From assembly GCA_021738605.1 (NCBI GenBank), contig JAIPBY010000174.1:1-5223 (forward strand): a DNA stretch of 5,223 nucleotides. The letters are read 5' to 3'. Both the position numbers and the translations under genes were made by a program. The DNA comes from Chitinophagaceae bacterium. Its GTDB lineage: Bacteria; Bacteroidota; Bacteroidia; Chitinophagales; Chitinophagaceae. Under the pieces are notes generated by a model that searched no databases, had not been told where the DNA came from, and worked only from the letters and a program-made list of their open reading frames with translations. Of the stretch, positions 1 to 5,223 are shown in pieces (position 1 is the stretch's first letter; each line of letters begins with the position of its first letter).

Positions 1-136
1 CGAGCTGGAAGGCTGGGATGAGGATAACTGGCCCCATTTCAAACAAACCAAGGAGTTGCCTCCCATGGAATTCATGCAGCAGGAAAACTTCATGAAAGAC
101 CATGTATTGTTCTATTTTTCACAAAACGAATTTTAA
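1..136 (+). CDS. 3' end of an unidentified protein-coding gene (partial)
   Basis: Frame 2 is open from the left edge to a TAA at 134-136, giving the last 44 residues of a protein. Both other plus frames contain stops in this stretch. The visible tail is acidic and aromatic (it begins ELEGWDEDNWPHF and ends VLFYFSQNEF), contains three Met in a short span and has no obvious membrane segment. I do not recognise the family from this fragment. The TAA shares its final A with the ATG of the following cyclophilin gene (TAATG), which suggests a common transcript and translational coupling. The reading frame is supported by the stop/start overlap and the absence of other open plus frames; the function is unknown. 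Confidence 0.7.
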   Translation, partial: ELEGWDEDNWPHFKQTKELPPMEFMQQENFMKDHVLFYFSQNEF

Positions 137-843
137 TGAGAAGAGAAGTTCCCCTGCTGTTGCTTTTCAGTTTATTGATTTTGGTGCTTGTACCAGCAAT
201 GGCACAGCCCACTGGGAAAATCCGAAAAGCTGACCTGAGAAAAGACATCCTGGTCAGGACTGATTCTGGGAATATGGTGCTCAGACTGAATGATTCAACA
301 CCCCTGCACAGAGACAATTTCATCCGTTTGGTGAAATCGGATTATTACAAGGGGATTGGATTCCACAGGGTCATCTGCGGGTTTATGATACAGGCAGGAG
401 ATGAAAAAACAAAACCCAATGCTGACACATCATCCTTGATGAAACAATATACCTTGCCGGCAGAAATAAGGCCTGAGCTCTACCACAGAAGAGGGGTACT
501 GGCTGCTGCAAGGATGGGAGATGATGTTAATCCCCAGAAAAACAGCAGTGGCATGCAATTTTACATCGTACAGGGAAAGCTATTCAATGAAGTTTCACTG
601 GACTCTGTAGAAACACACCGATTGAAAGGAAGAAAACTTCCGGAGCCGCACAGGAAAATATACAAGACAGCGGGTGGTGCACCGCATTTAGACCAAAATT
701 ATACCATATTTGGAGAGCTGATCATCGGATATGATGTGTTGGACAAGATTGCCAACACAAAGACCAACGGGAGAAAGGGTGGAGACAAACCCCTGACGGA
801 TATTCGCATCCGGGAAATGAAGATGGTCAGAAGAATCCAATAA
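136..843 (+). CDS. Exported cyclophilin-type peptidyl-prolyl cis-trans isomerase
   Basis: This 235-residue protein should catalyse cis-trans isomerisation of X-Pro bonds in proteins outside the cytoplasm. Residues 1-23 form a signal peptide: two Arg, a Leu-rich core and an AMA|Q cleavage site. No lipobox Cys is present, so a soluble periplasmic location is likely. The cyclophilin domain spans about 37-230. FHRVICGFMIQAGD (76-89) carries the catalytic Arg equivalent (R78) and Q86. GVLAAARMG (120-128) and SGMQFYIV (138-145) follow, then LDQNYTIFG near 185-193. Compared with human CypA, the Pro after FHRVI is Cys81 and His126 is Tyr; Tyr is common there in bacterial enzymes. About 33 residues are inserted between QFYIV and the LDQNYTIFG strand, a feature I associate with Bacteroidota cyclophilins. 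The ATG overlaps the previous stop by one base and no Shine-Dalgarno is seen. Confidence 0.93.
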   Translation: MRREVPLLLLFSLLILVLVPAMAQPTGKIRKADLRKDILVRTDSGNMVLRLNDSTPLHRDNFIRLVKSDYYKGIGFHRVICGFMIQAGDEKTKPNADTSSLMKQYTLPAEIRPELYHRRGVLAAARMGDDVNPQKNSSGMQFYIVQGKLFNEVSLDSVETHRLKGRKLPEPHRKIYKTAGGAPHLDQNYTIFGELIIGYDVLDKIANTKTNGRKGGDKPLTDIRIREMKMVRRIQ

Positions 844-872
844 AGATTTTTCATGATGGATGCAAAATATTG

Positions 873-880
873 TAAACTTG
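873..880 (+). promoter_or_regulatory. Possible Bacteroidota -7 element upstream of gcvH
   Basis: TAAACTTG lies 16 bases before the gcvH ATG and matches the Bacteroidota sigma-A -7 consensus TAnnTTTG with one mismatch. Only a weak TTTC stands about 20 bases further upstream where a TTTG -33 element is expected (849-852). It would let gcvH and the VanZ-like gene be transcribed independently of the cyclophilin. Position and pattern are suggestive, not proof. Confidence 0.35.
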
Positions 881-896
881 CACAAAATATCAGACC

Positions 897-1277
897 ATGA
901 ACTTTCCTGAGCAATTGCATTATACCAAAGAACACGAATGGATCTCCTTAGATGGAAATATTGCAACCATTGGCATTACGGAATTTGCCCAGGGCGAACT
1001 CGGTGATATCATCTATGTTGATATTGAAACCATCGGAAAAGAATTGACTGCGGATGCAGTGTTTGGATCGGTTGAGGCTGTGAAAACTGTGAGTGACCTA
1101 TTTCTGCCGGTAGCTGGAACCATTACTGAAAAAAATTCCCTGCTGGACAGCCAGCCTGAGCTGGTGAACCAAGACCCATATGGTGATGGCTGGATGATTA
1201 AAATGACCGTCAGTGACGCCTCCCAGCTCTCTGGCTTGTTGGATGTACATGCATACAAGGCGCTGATTGGAGCCTAA
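897..1277 (+). CDS. gcvH: Glycine cleavage system H protein
   Basis: This 126-residue protein is the lipoyl carrier of the glycine cleavage complex. Its swinging lipoyl arm shuttles the aminomethyl group from the P protein (GcvP) to the T protein (GcvT) and is then reoxidised by the L protein (Lpd) in the cytoplasm. The opening MNFPEQLHYTKEHEWI is the family's classic start, which fixes the ATG at 897. GSVEAVKTVSDL (57-68) is the lipoylation motif with K63 as the modified lysine. The C-terminal part, SQPELVNQDPYGDGWMIKM (85-103), is also canonical. Length is normal for the family, and no residue expected to be essential is missing. gcvP, gcvT and lpd are not in this window. A VanZ-like gene follows four bases after the TAA, in what looks like a two-gene unit. 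Confidence 0.97.
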   Translation: MNFPEQLHYTKEHEWISLDGNIATIGITEFAQGELGDIIYVDIETIGKELTADAVFGSVEAVKTVSDLFLPVAGTITEKNSLLDSQPELVNQDPYGDGWMIKMTVSDASQLSGLLDVHAYKALIGA

Positions 1278-1281
1278 TCAA

Positions 1282-1674
1282 ATGAACCTTTTAAAACGAA
1301 GCATTGGGCCTGGTCTCCTCTGGACAGGCCTGATTTTTTATTTGCTCAGCATGGACACCAGCGGGGCAGGAGAATTCAGTTTGTTGAAGGTATACGGCAT
1401 AGACAAACTGATTCATTTTGTACTTTTTGCAATATTGGCTTTCTTGTGGGGAACCTATTTTCTCAACCGAGAAACACTGCATGCCAAAAGGATCATATTG
1501 TTGATCATCACCCTGGCCTCCGTTTATGGCATGGGCATGGAATACTACCAACAATACTTTACCAACAGAAGTTTTTCATATTGGGATGGACTCGCTGATG
1601 CCATCGGGTCGGCAGCTGGAGCTTGGGCAACAAAAAAAAGCCCCTATGGAAATAGGGGCCGTAACCAAAACTAA
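1282..1674 (+). CDS. VanZ-like small integral membrane protein
   Basis: A 130-residue hydrophobic protein with about four membrane segments (near 8-23, 40-61, 70-90 and 102-117). It carries the conserved marks of VanZ-like proteins: DKLIHFVLFAILAFLW (41-56), then EYYQQYFTNRSFSYWD (87-102) and DAIGSAAGAW (106-115), giving D41, K42, H45, E87, Q90, R96, D102 and D106. The family is named after VanZ of the teicoplanin resistance cluster, but most members have no known function and this copy should not be read as a resistance gene. I chose ATG 1282, four bases after the gcvH stop. An in-frame TTG at 1267 would add five residues and overlap gcvH by 11 bases, and it looks less likely. The polar C-terminal tail (about 118-130) is encoded over a hairpin that acts on the other strand. 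From memory, gcvH followed by a VanZ-like gene recurs in this phylum. Confidence 0.87.
   Translation: MNLLKRSIGPGLLWTGLIFYLLSMDTSGAGEFSLLKVYGIDKLIHFVLFAILAFLWGTYFLNRETLHAKRIILLIITLASVYGMGMEYYQQYFTNRSFSYWDGLADAIGSAAGAWATKKSPYGNRGRNQN
1631..1659 (-). terminator. Factor-independent terminator for minus-strand (prfA) transcription, inside the VanZ-like gene
   Basis: Read on the minus strand, an 8-bp perfect stem (GCCCCTAT / ATAGGGGC, 1640-1647 with 1652-1659) with a 4-base loop is followed directly by eight T (1639-1632). This is the classic layout of an intrinsic terminator. On the plus strand the same hairpin has its A run before it and no T run after it, so it should not stop plus-strand transcription. 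It lies about 230 bases beyond the prfA stop and within the last 15 codons of the convergent VanZ-like gene. Confidence 0.8.
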
Positions 1675-1810
1675 CTGCTTATGAGAAAAAAAACTTGTTT
1701 CTATTGATTAGATGAAAAGATTGACTTTTTCCATTTTTGATTTCGTTAAAGATTTCTAAATCCTCATTGAAACCCGGCCATTCTCTTTTCTGAACACAAT
1801 ATATAGACGA

Positions 1811-1832
1811 AACAACCCTCGAAAGGGTTGTT
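1811..1832. other. Strong 9-bp stem-loop in the convergent spacer
   Basis: AACAACCCT and AGGGTTGTT form a perfect 9-bp stem around a 4-base loop, which reads CGAA on the plus strand and TTCG on the minus strand. It sits 56 bases beyond the prfA stop and 136 bases beyond the VanZ-like stop. Neither side has a real T run: the minus strand has only GTTGTTTCG, and on the plus strand seven T come 25 bases later at 1858-1864. It could be a weak bidirectional terminator or a 3'-end stabilising hairpin for prfA or VanZ mRNA. The rest of the 214-nt spacer (1675-1888) is AT-rich, and I found no gene in it. Confidence 0.55.
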
Positions 1833-1888
1833 AAAGAGAATATAAACCAGGAAAATATTTTTTTACAGGAAAGAAGCCTCCTTGATGA

Positions 1889-2947
1889 TTATTGGGAGAG
1901 CTTGCTGGCATTTTCTGCAAACTGGAGTGCATCAATCAGCTCTCCAATGTTCCCATTAAGAACATCCTGCAAATTGTAAAGGGTCATTCCAATGCGGTGA
2001 TCGGTTACACGGCCCTGGGGGAAATTATAGGTTCTTATTTTGGCTGATCGGTCTCCAGAGCTGACCAAACTCTTCCTATGCCTTGAGATCTCATCTTCCT
2101 GTTTCCGGACCTGTTCTTCATACAGCCTTGTGCGCATCATCTGCATGGCCTTTTCCCTGTTACCCAACTGTGTTCGTTCAGTCTGACAAATGACAACGGT
2201 ACCCGTTGGAATATGGGTAAGCATCACCTTGGTTTCTACTTTGTTTACATTCTGTCCGCCTGCACCACCACTTCGGGAGGTTTCCATTTTAACATCCGCA
2301 TCCCTGATCTCCACATCTACCTCTTCCGCCTCTGGCATCACCGCAATAGTGGCAGCACTGGTGTGAACCCTTCCACTGGCTTCTGTATCCGGTACCCGTT
2401 GTACACGGTGTACCCCACTTTCAAATTTCATTGTTCCGTAGACTTCATCACCTGTCACTTCCAGCTGCACTTCCTTGTAGCCACCCATCGTACCCTCATT
2501 TTCATTGAGCAGCGCCACTTTCCAACCCTTTCCTTCGCAATACCGCATGTACATGCGCAAGAGATCACCTGCAAAAAGGGAAGCCTCATCTCCACCTGTT
2601 CCTGCACGGATCTCGAGAATGGCATTCTTGTCATCCTGTGGATCTTTGGGAATCAGCATGTTCCTGACCTGCTTTTCCAGTGTCTCTTTCTGTACTTCCA
2701 GTTCTGCGGTCTCCATCTTGGCCAACTCCCTCAATTCCTCATCATCGCCCATCAATGCCTCCCGGTTGAATTCAATATCAGACAAGAGCCGCTTGTATTG
2801 GGTATATGCATTCACTACTTTCTCAAGGCTTCTGTATTCCTTGGAAAGCTGGCTGAACCTTTTGTTATTGCCCACAATTTCCGGATTGGTGAGGGCAACA
2901 CCGATATCATCGAACTTGGCTTTTATGGCTTCTAATTTATCCAGCAT
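1889..2947 (-). CDS. prfA: Peptide chain release factor 1
   Basis: This 352-residue protein recognises UAA and UAG in the ribosomal A site and triggers hydrolysis of peptidyl-tRNA. The N-terminal helical domain covers about 1-110, and GTGGDEASLFAGDLLRMY (116-133) opens the core. RVPDTEASGRVHTSAATIAV (184-203) holds the codon-reading PxT tripeptide (P186-D-T188), which marks RF1 rather than the SPF tripeptide of RF2. SRSGGAGGQNVNKVETKV (224-241) holds the catalytic GGQ at 230-232, whose Gln is normally methylated by PrmC. The ending RVTDHRIGMTLYNL (313-326) is also standard. No internal frameshift site is needed or seen, in contrast to prfB. MLDKLEAIK is the usual start. The gene is transcribed alone, divergent from the amidohydrolase and convergent with the VanZ-like gene; prmC is not next to it. 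Confidence 0.98.
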   Translation of the reverse strand: MLDKLEAIKAKFDDIGVALTNPEIVGNNKRFSQLSKEYRSLEKVVNAYTQYKRLLSDIEFNREALMGDDEELRELAKMETAELEVQKETLEKQVRNMLIPKDPQDDKNAILEIRAGTGGDEASLFAGDLLRMYMRYCEGKGWKVALLNENEGTMGGYKEVQLEVTGDEVYGTMKFESGVHRVQRVPDTEASGRVHTSAATIAVMPEAEEVDVEIRDADVKMETSRSGGAGGQNVNKVETKVMLTHIPTGTVVICQTERTQLGNREKAMQMMRTRLYEEQVRKQEDEISRHRKSLVSSGDRSAKIRTYNFPQGRVTDHRIGMTLYNLQDVLNGNIGELIDALQFAENASKLSQ

Positions 2948-3015
2948 ATGTGTAAGCGGACTCCATCCGGTATTTAATCTTTAATTTCGTCCGCAAAGTT
3001 AATTCTTTTCAACAG
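2948..3015. promoter_or_regulatory. Divergent promoter region between prfA and the amidohydrolase gene
   Basis: The 68 bases between the two start codons must serve both genes. On the minus strand, TAACTTTG (3001-2994) is a perfect match to the Bacteroidota -7 consensus TAnnTTTG and would give a leader of about 45 bases for prfA. The nearest TTG candidates for -33 sit 8 and 25 bases upstream, neither at the usual distance of about 20. On the plus strand, TAATTTCG (2982-2989) matches with one mismatch, 26 bases before the amidohydrolase ATG. The two elements are only a few bases apart, so the promoters probably overlap. This is consensus matching by eye. Confidence 0.5.
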
Positions 3016-4179
3016 ATGAATTACCGCAAGTTTCAGGCTGATAAGATCTTTACTGGGTTTGAATTCCTTGATCCCAGCCACGTGCTCATCATGGATGAAG
3101 ACGGAAAGGTCATGGAGATCCTGGCGGAGATGGATGCCGGTGAAGGGATTGAAAGATACAGGGGCATCCTTTGCCCAGGGTTCATCAATGCCCATTGTCA
3201 CCTGGAGCTCAGCCACCTGAAAAATAGCATTTCACCCCATACCGGATTGATTCCATTCTTATTGGATGTAGTGGGCAAAAGAGAAAATGATCAGGTGCTG
3301 ATACTTGACTGCATCGAAAAAGCAGAAAAAGAAATGGAGCGGGAAGGCATTGTTGCCGTGGGAGACATCTGCAATACCAGCATCACCCTTGAAACAAAAC
3401 GCAGGAGCAAGATCAGATGGAATAATTTTATTGAAGTGCTCGGCATGAGAGATGAAAAAGCCGAAGCCAATTTGCTGCACTATGAAGGCATACTGCATGC
3501 TTTCACAGGTGCAGCAACCAACATGAAATCATCGTTGGTACCACATGCCCCTTACAGCATTAGCAACAAAACATTTGAGGGAATCAACAACCGCACCGGT
3601 CATTCCATTGTTTCCATGCACAACCAGGAAAACCCTGCTGAGGATGAATTGTATACCAAGGGAACGGGCGATTTTATCCGATTTTTCAATAAACTGGGAT
3701 TGACGGAATCTCCATTTCCAGTGACGGGAAAATCTTCTTTACAATCTTGTTTGCCACATTTCAACAAGAAGCAAAGAGTGATCCTGGTCCACAATACTTT
3801 TACTGCAGAGGAAGACATTGTCTTTGCCATGGACTATGCGAAGGAATACCTATCCGGCATCCATTTCTGTCTTTGCGCCAACGCCAACCTGTATATTGAA
3901 AACCGCATGCCGCCCATTGACCTGCTGATCAGGAACAAGGCTGAAATTGTTTTGGGTACAGACAGTTACAGCAGCAACTGGCAACTGAGTATCGCATCAG
4001 AAATTCGAACCATCAGAAAAGAATTACCAGAAATCCCTTTGCAACTGCTGCTTCAATGGGCAACCATCAATGGTGCAAGGGCACTGGAAAGGGATGATGC
4101 ATTGGGCAGTCTTGAAACAGGAAAAAAACCAGGCATTGTATTGCTAGACAACGCCCTTGAGGCCAGGAAAATCGTTTGA
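3016..4179 (+). CDS. Amidohydrolase-superfamily metal-dependent hydrolase (TRZ/ATZ deaminase type)
   Basis: A 387-residue cytoplasmic protein of the amidohydrolase superfamily, in the branch with chlorohydrolases and adenosylhomocysteine-type deaminases. PGFINAHCHLELSH (54-67) supplies metal ligands H60 and H62. VPHAPYSIS (175-183) has substrate-type H177. MHNQENPAEDELY (201-213) gives ligand H202 and catalytic E205. LVHNTFT (257-263) gives H259, and GTDSYSSNWQLSI (314-326) gives the final ligand D316. The catalytic set is therefore complete by comparison with the S-adenosylhomocysteine deaminase pattern. In CANANLY (287-293) an Ala stands where relatives usually have Pro (CPxxN). The N-terminal 50 residues and the C-terminal SLETGKKPGIVLLD (365-378) form the small beta domain. 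The substrate cannot be told from sequence. It may deaminate a purine-derived compound, and aminodeoxyfutalosine deaminase is a possibility, but no menaquinone genes are nearby. Confidence 0.88.
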   Translation: MNYRKFQADKIFTGFEFLDPSHVLIMDEDGKVMEILAEMDAGEGIERYRGILCPGFINAHCHLELSHLKNSISPHTGLIPFLLDVVGKRENDQVLILDCIEKAEKEMEREGIVAVGDICNTSITLETKRRSKIRWNNFIEVLGMRDEKAEANLLHYEGILHAFTGAATNMKSSLVPHAPYSISNKTFEGINNRTGHSIVSMHNQENPAEDELYTKGTGDFIRFFNKLGLTESPFPVTGKSSLQSCLPHFNKKQRVILVHNTFTAEEDIVFAMDYAKEYLSGIHFCLCANANLYIENRMPPIDLLIRNKAEIVLGTDSYSSNWQLSIASEIRTIRKELPEIPLQLLLQWATINGARALERDDALGSLETGKKPGIVLLDNALEARKIV

Positions 4180-4926
4180 TCATTGTTCCATCAACACCCG
4201 GATCACCGGCAAGGATTTCATGTTGCCAAACGCATTGATGTGCATTCCATAAAATTGAAGACAGGCATCCAACAAATCATTTCGCTGTTGCCTGTTCATC
4301 TTTACCTCTTCCAATTCTTCCAGTTGCATGACCCGTAACAATTGCGCAATGGATTCACTTTGCGGTGGAACAACAACCATCTGGTGAATAGGCATTTCAG
4401 CCACGAACTGGCCTTCGTGAAGATCAAGGATATTCTCTTTGTTACTGAAATTATCCATCATCCTGAATCCAAAAAAATGCGACAAATGCAATACAAAAAA
4501 TAGAGGGAGATTGGCTGTTTGCTGCGTTGTGCCATTGTCCAATCCCTTGATAACATCCTCTATAAAATAAAAAAGCTCCGGATGGGGGTCTGGCTCTTTC
4601 AAGCATTTCTGTAGCAACTCAATCATGAAAAGCATGACAGCATTCTTTGTTACATCAACAAACAATTCATTGTAATGAATGGCCTGCTTGCATTCCTTGA
4701 TGCGTTGCAGCGTATTTCTGTCATTCTGATAAACAACCATCTCCAATATATTTCCCACTTGCAGTTGGGAAGCGGAAATGCCATTGGATTTTTTGGAAGT
4801 CCTCACACCATTCACCATGTATTGTTGCAATCCGAAAAGCTCAGTAAATGCAGAAACCACCAAGGAGGTTTCACCATACTTGACCGTTCTGATCACAATG
4901 CCTTTTGTGGTGTGGATGATGGCCAT
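4180..4926 (-). CDS. recO: DNA repair protein RecO
   Basis: A 248-residue recombination mediator that works with RecR (and RecF) to load RecA onto SSB-coated single-stranded DNA and can anneal complementary strands. The N-terminal OB-fold is about 1-80, with TKGIVIRTVKYGETSLVV (7-24) and LFGLQQYMVNGVRTSKK (30-46). A helical domain follows. The zinc-finger cysteines known from some RecO proteins are absent: the region around 165-180 has no Cys, and the three Cys present (79, 108, 222) are scattered, as I would expect for this phylum. The start was set at ATG 4926 because MAIIHTTKGIVIR is the family start. The frame stays open upstream to an ATG at 5181, but those 85 codons lie out of frame over the end of a T9SS gene. 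One base separates the start from that gene's TAG, so translation is probably coupled. The stop abuts the amidohydrolase stop. Confidence 0.93.
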   Translation of the reverse strand: MAIIHTTKGIVIRTVKYGETSLVVSAFTELFGLQQYMVNGVRTSKKSNGISASQLQVGNILEMVVYQNDRNTLQRIKECKQAIHYNELFVDVTKNAVMLFMIELLQKCLKEPDPHPELFYFIEDVIKGLDNGTTQQTANLPLFFVLHLSHFFGFRMMDNFSNKENILDLHEGQFVAEMPIHQMVVVPPQSESIAQLLRVMQLEELEEVKMNRQQRNDLLDACLQFYGMHINAFGNMKSLPVIRVLMEQ

Positions 4927-4927
4927 G

Positions 4928-5223
4928 CTATCGTATGAAAAATATTTTGGCTGCCACCTGTTGCTGGTTGTTCTCATCTGCAACATAGACCAGGTATACA
5001 CCGCTGTTGACCCTTTCACCCTTGTAGTTTTTGCCATTCCAAATGGCCTGACCGCCCAAAGACCTTGATTGGTGCACCAGGCGCCCGTCGAGTTCAGTGA
5101 TGCGCACCCAGGCATTGTCTGGAAGATCCCTGATGGCGATGGTTCCTGTAAAGCCTGGCGGTACTGGATTGGGGAAAACAAAGGGTTTCTTTTTTTCAGT
5201 AGCAGCTGCAGTTGCTGTACCCC
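4928..5223 (-). CDS. C-terminal part of a T9SS-sorted surface protein, probably PorZ-like (partial)
   Basis: On the minus strand a frame runs from the right edge to a TAG at 4930-4928, giving the last 97 residues. A short Ala/Thr/Lys-rich linker is followed by an Ig-like T9SS C-terminal domain. FVFPNPV (14-20) opens it, VRITELDGRLV (39-49) and GGQAIWNGKN (56-65) form the middle, and SGVYLVYVAD (73-82) with the AAKIFFIR end closes it. This domain routes proteins through the outer membrane by the type IX system. The WNGKN..GERV.SGVY pattern resembles the C-terminal domain of PorZ, the propeller protein that takes part in attaching cargo to anionic lipopolysaccharide. From memory, PorZ-like genes often neighbour recO in this phylum. 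The propeller itself lies outside the window, so the PorZ identity is an inference; the T9SS domain is well supported. recO follows after one base. Confidence 0.82.
   Translation of the reverse strand, partial: GTATAAATEKKKPFVFPNPVPPGFTGTIAIRDLPDNAWVRITELDGRLVHQSRSLGGQAIWNGKNYKGERVNSGVYLVYVADENNQQQVAAKIFFIR

Noticed and set aside
1267..1281. TTG start for the VanZ-like gene
   Set aside because: It would overlap gcvH by 11 bases and add five residues with no family support, while ATG 1282 follows the gcvH stop closely and gives a typical N-terminus.
1282..1674. Glycopeptide (teicoplanin) resistance gene
   Set aside because: Only the broad VanZ-like fold is seen. No vanHAX-type or regulatory genes are nearby, and the gcvH pairing suggests an ordinary chromosomal role.
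1711..1740. GAAAAG...CTTTTT hairpin followed by T-rich sequence as a plus-strand terminator for the VanZ-like gene
   Set aside because: The stem is short, nearly all A-T, and needs a G-T pair, so it is too weak to call.
2213..2935. A 240-codon open frame on the plus strand across prfA
   Set aside because: It lies wholly antisense to a complete, motif-perfect release factor 1. Its product is rich in Cys, His and Phe with no domain pattern, as expected of an antisense shadow.
2505..2984. A 159-codon open frame on the plus strand across the start of prfA
   Set aside because: It is Ser- and Leu-rich antisense translation of the prfA 5' half, has no recognisable motif, and would leave no room for the prfA promoter.
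4113..4135. Run of seven T on the minus strand beyond recO as a recO terminator
   Set aside because: No stable stem directly precedes the T run. It is explained by the Lys-Lys-Pro codons of the amidohydrolase.
101..4830. A 12-base repeat, CCATGTATTGTT, near 103 and near 4816
   Set aside because: One shared 12-mer is close to chance expectation in 5 kb, and the copies sit in unrelated coding contexts.
1..5223. Mobile element, CRISPR array, defence or other undescribed multi-gene system
   Set aside because: No transposase, integrase, terminal inverted repeats, spaced direct repeats, tRNA or compositional break was seen. Nearly all sequence is accounted for by housekeeping-type genes.

Overview
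The window looks like ordinary chromosomal sequence from a member of the Bacteroidota, most likely a Chitinophagaceae-type organism. The taxonomic reading is inference. It rests on a type IX secretion (T9SS) C-terminal sorting domain, an exported cyclophilin with the extra loop typical of this phylum, a RecO without the zinc-finger cysteines, start codons without clear Shine-Dalgarno sequences, and TAnnTTTG-like promoter elements. Gene density is high and the spacers are short.

Layout, left to right. A plus-strand run begins with the 3' end of an unrecognised gene (1-136). Its stop overlaps the start of an exported cyclophilin-type peptidyl-prolyl isomerase (136-843). After a 53-nt spacer with a possible promoter come gcvH, the glycine cleavage H protein (897-1277), and a small VanZ-like membrane protein (1282-1674) four bases behind it. 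A 214-nt convergent spacer (1675-1888) holds no gene but does hold a strong hairpin. A second hairpin, which reads as a factor-independent terminator for the minus strand, lies inside the last codons of the VanZ-like gene. On the minus strand follows prfA, peptide chain release factor 1 (1889-2947). A 68-nt divergent promoter region separates it from a plus-strand amidohydrolase of the TRZ/ATZ deaminase type (3016-4179). That gene abuts, stop to stop with no spare base, the minus-strand recO (4180-4926). recO starts one base after the stop of the gene upstream of it, a T9SS cargo protein (4928 to beyond the right edge) that is probably PorZ-like.

Functionally these are mostly housekeeping genes: protein folding in the envelope, one-carbon metabolism, translation termination, a nucleoside- or amine-type deaminase, recombinational repair, and protein secretion. 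I see no mobile element, CRISPR array, RNA gene, toxin-antitoxin pair or defence locus, and no convincing undescribed system. The points worth a second look are small: a terminator embedded in a convergent coding region, gene pairs packed with 0-4 bases between them, and a recO start that automatic ORF calling would place 85 codons too far upstream.
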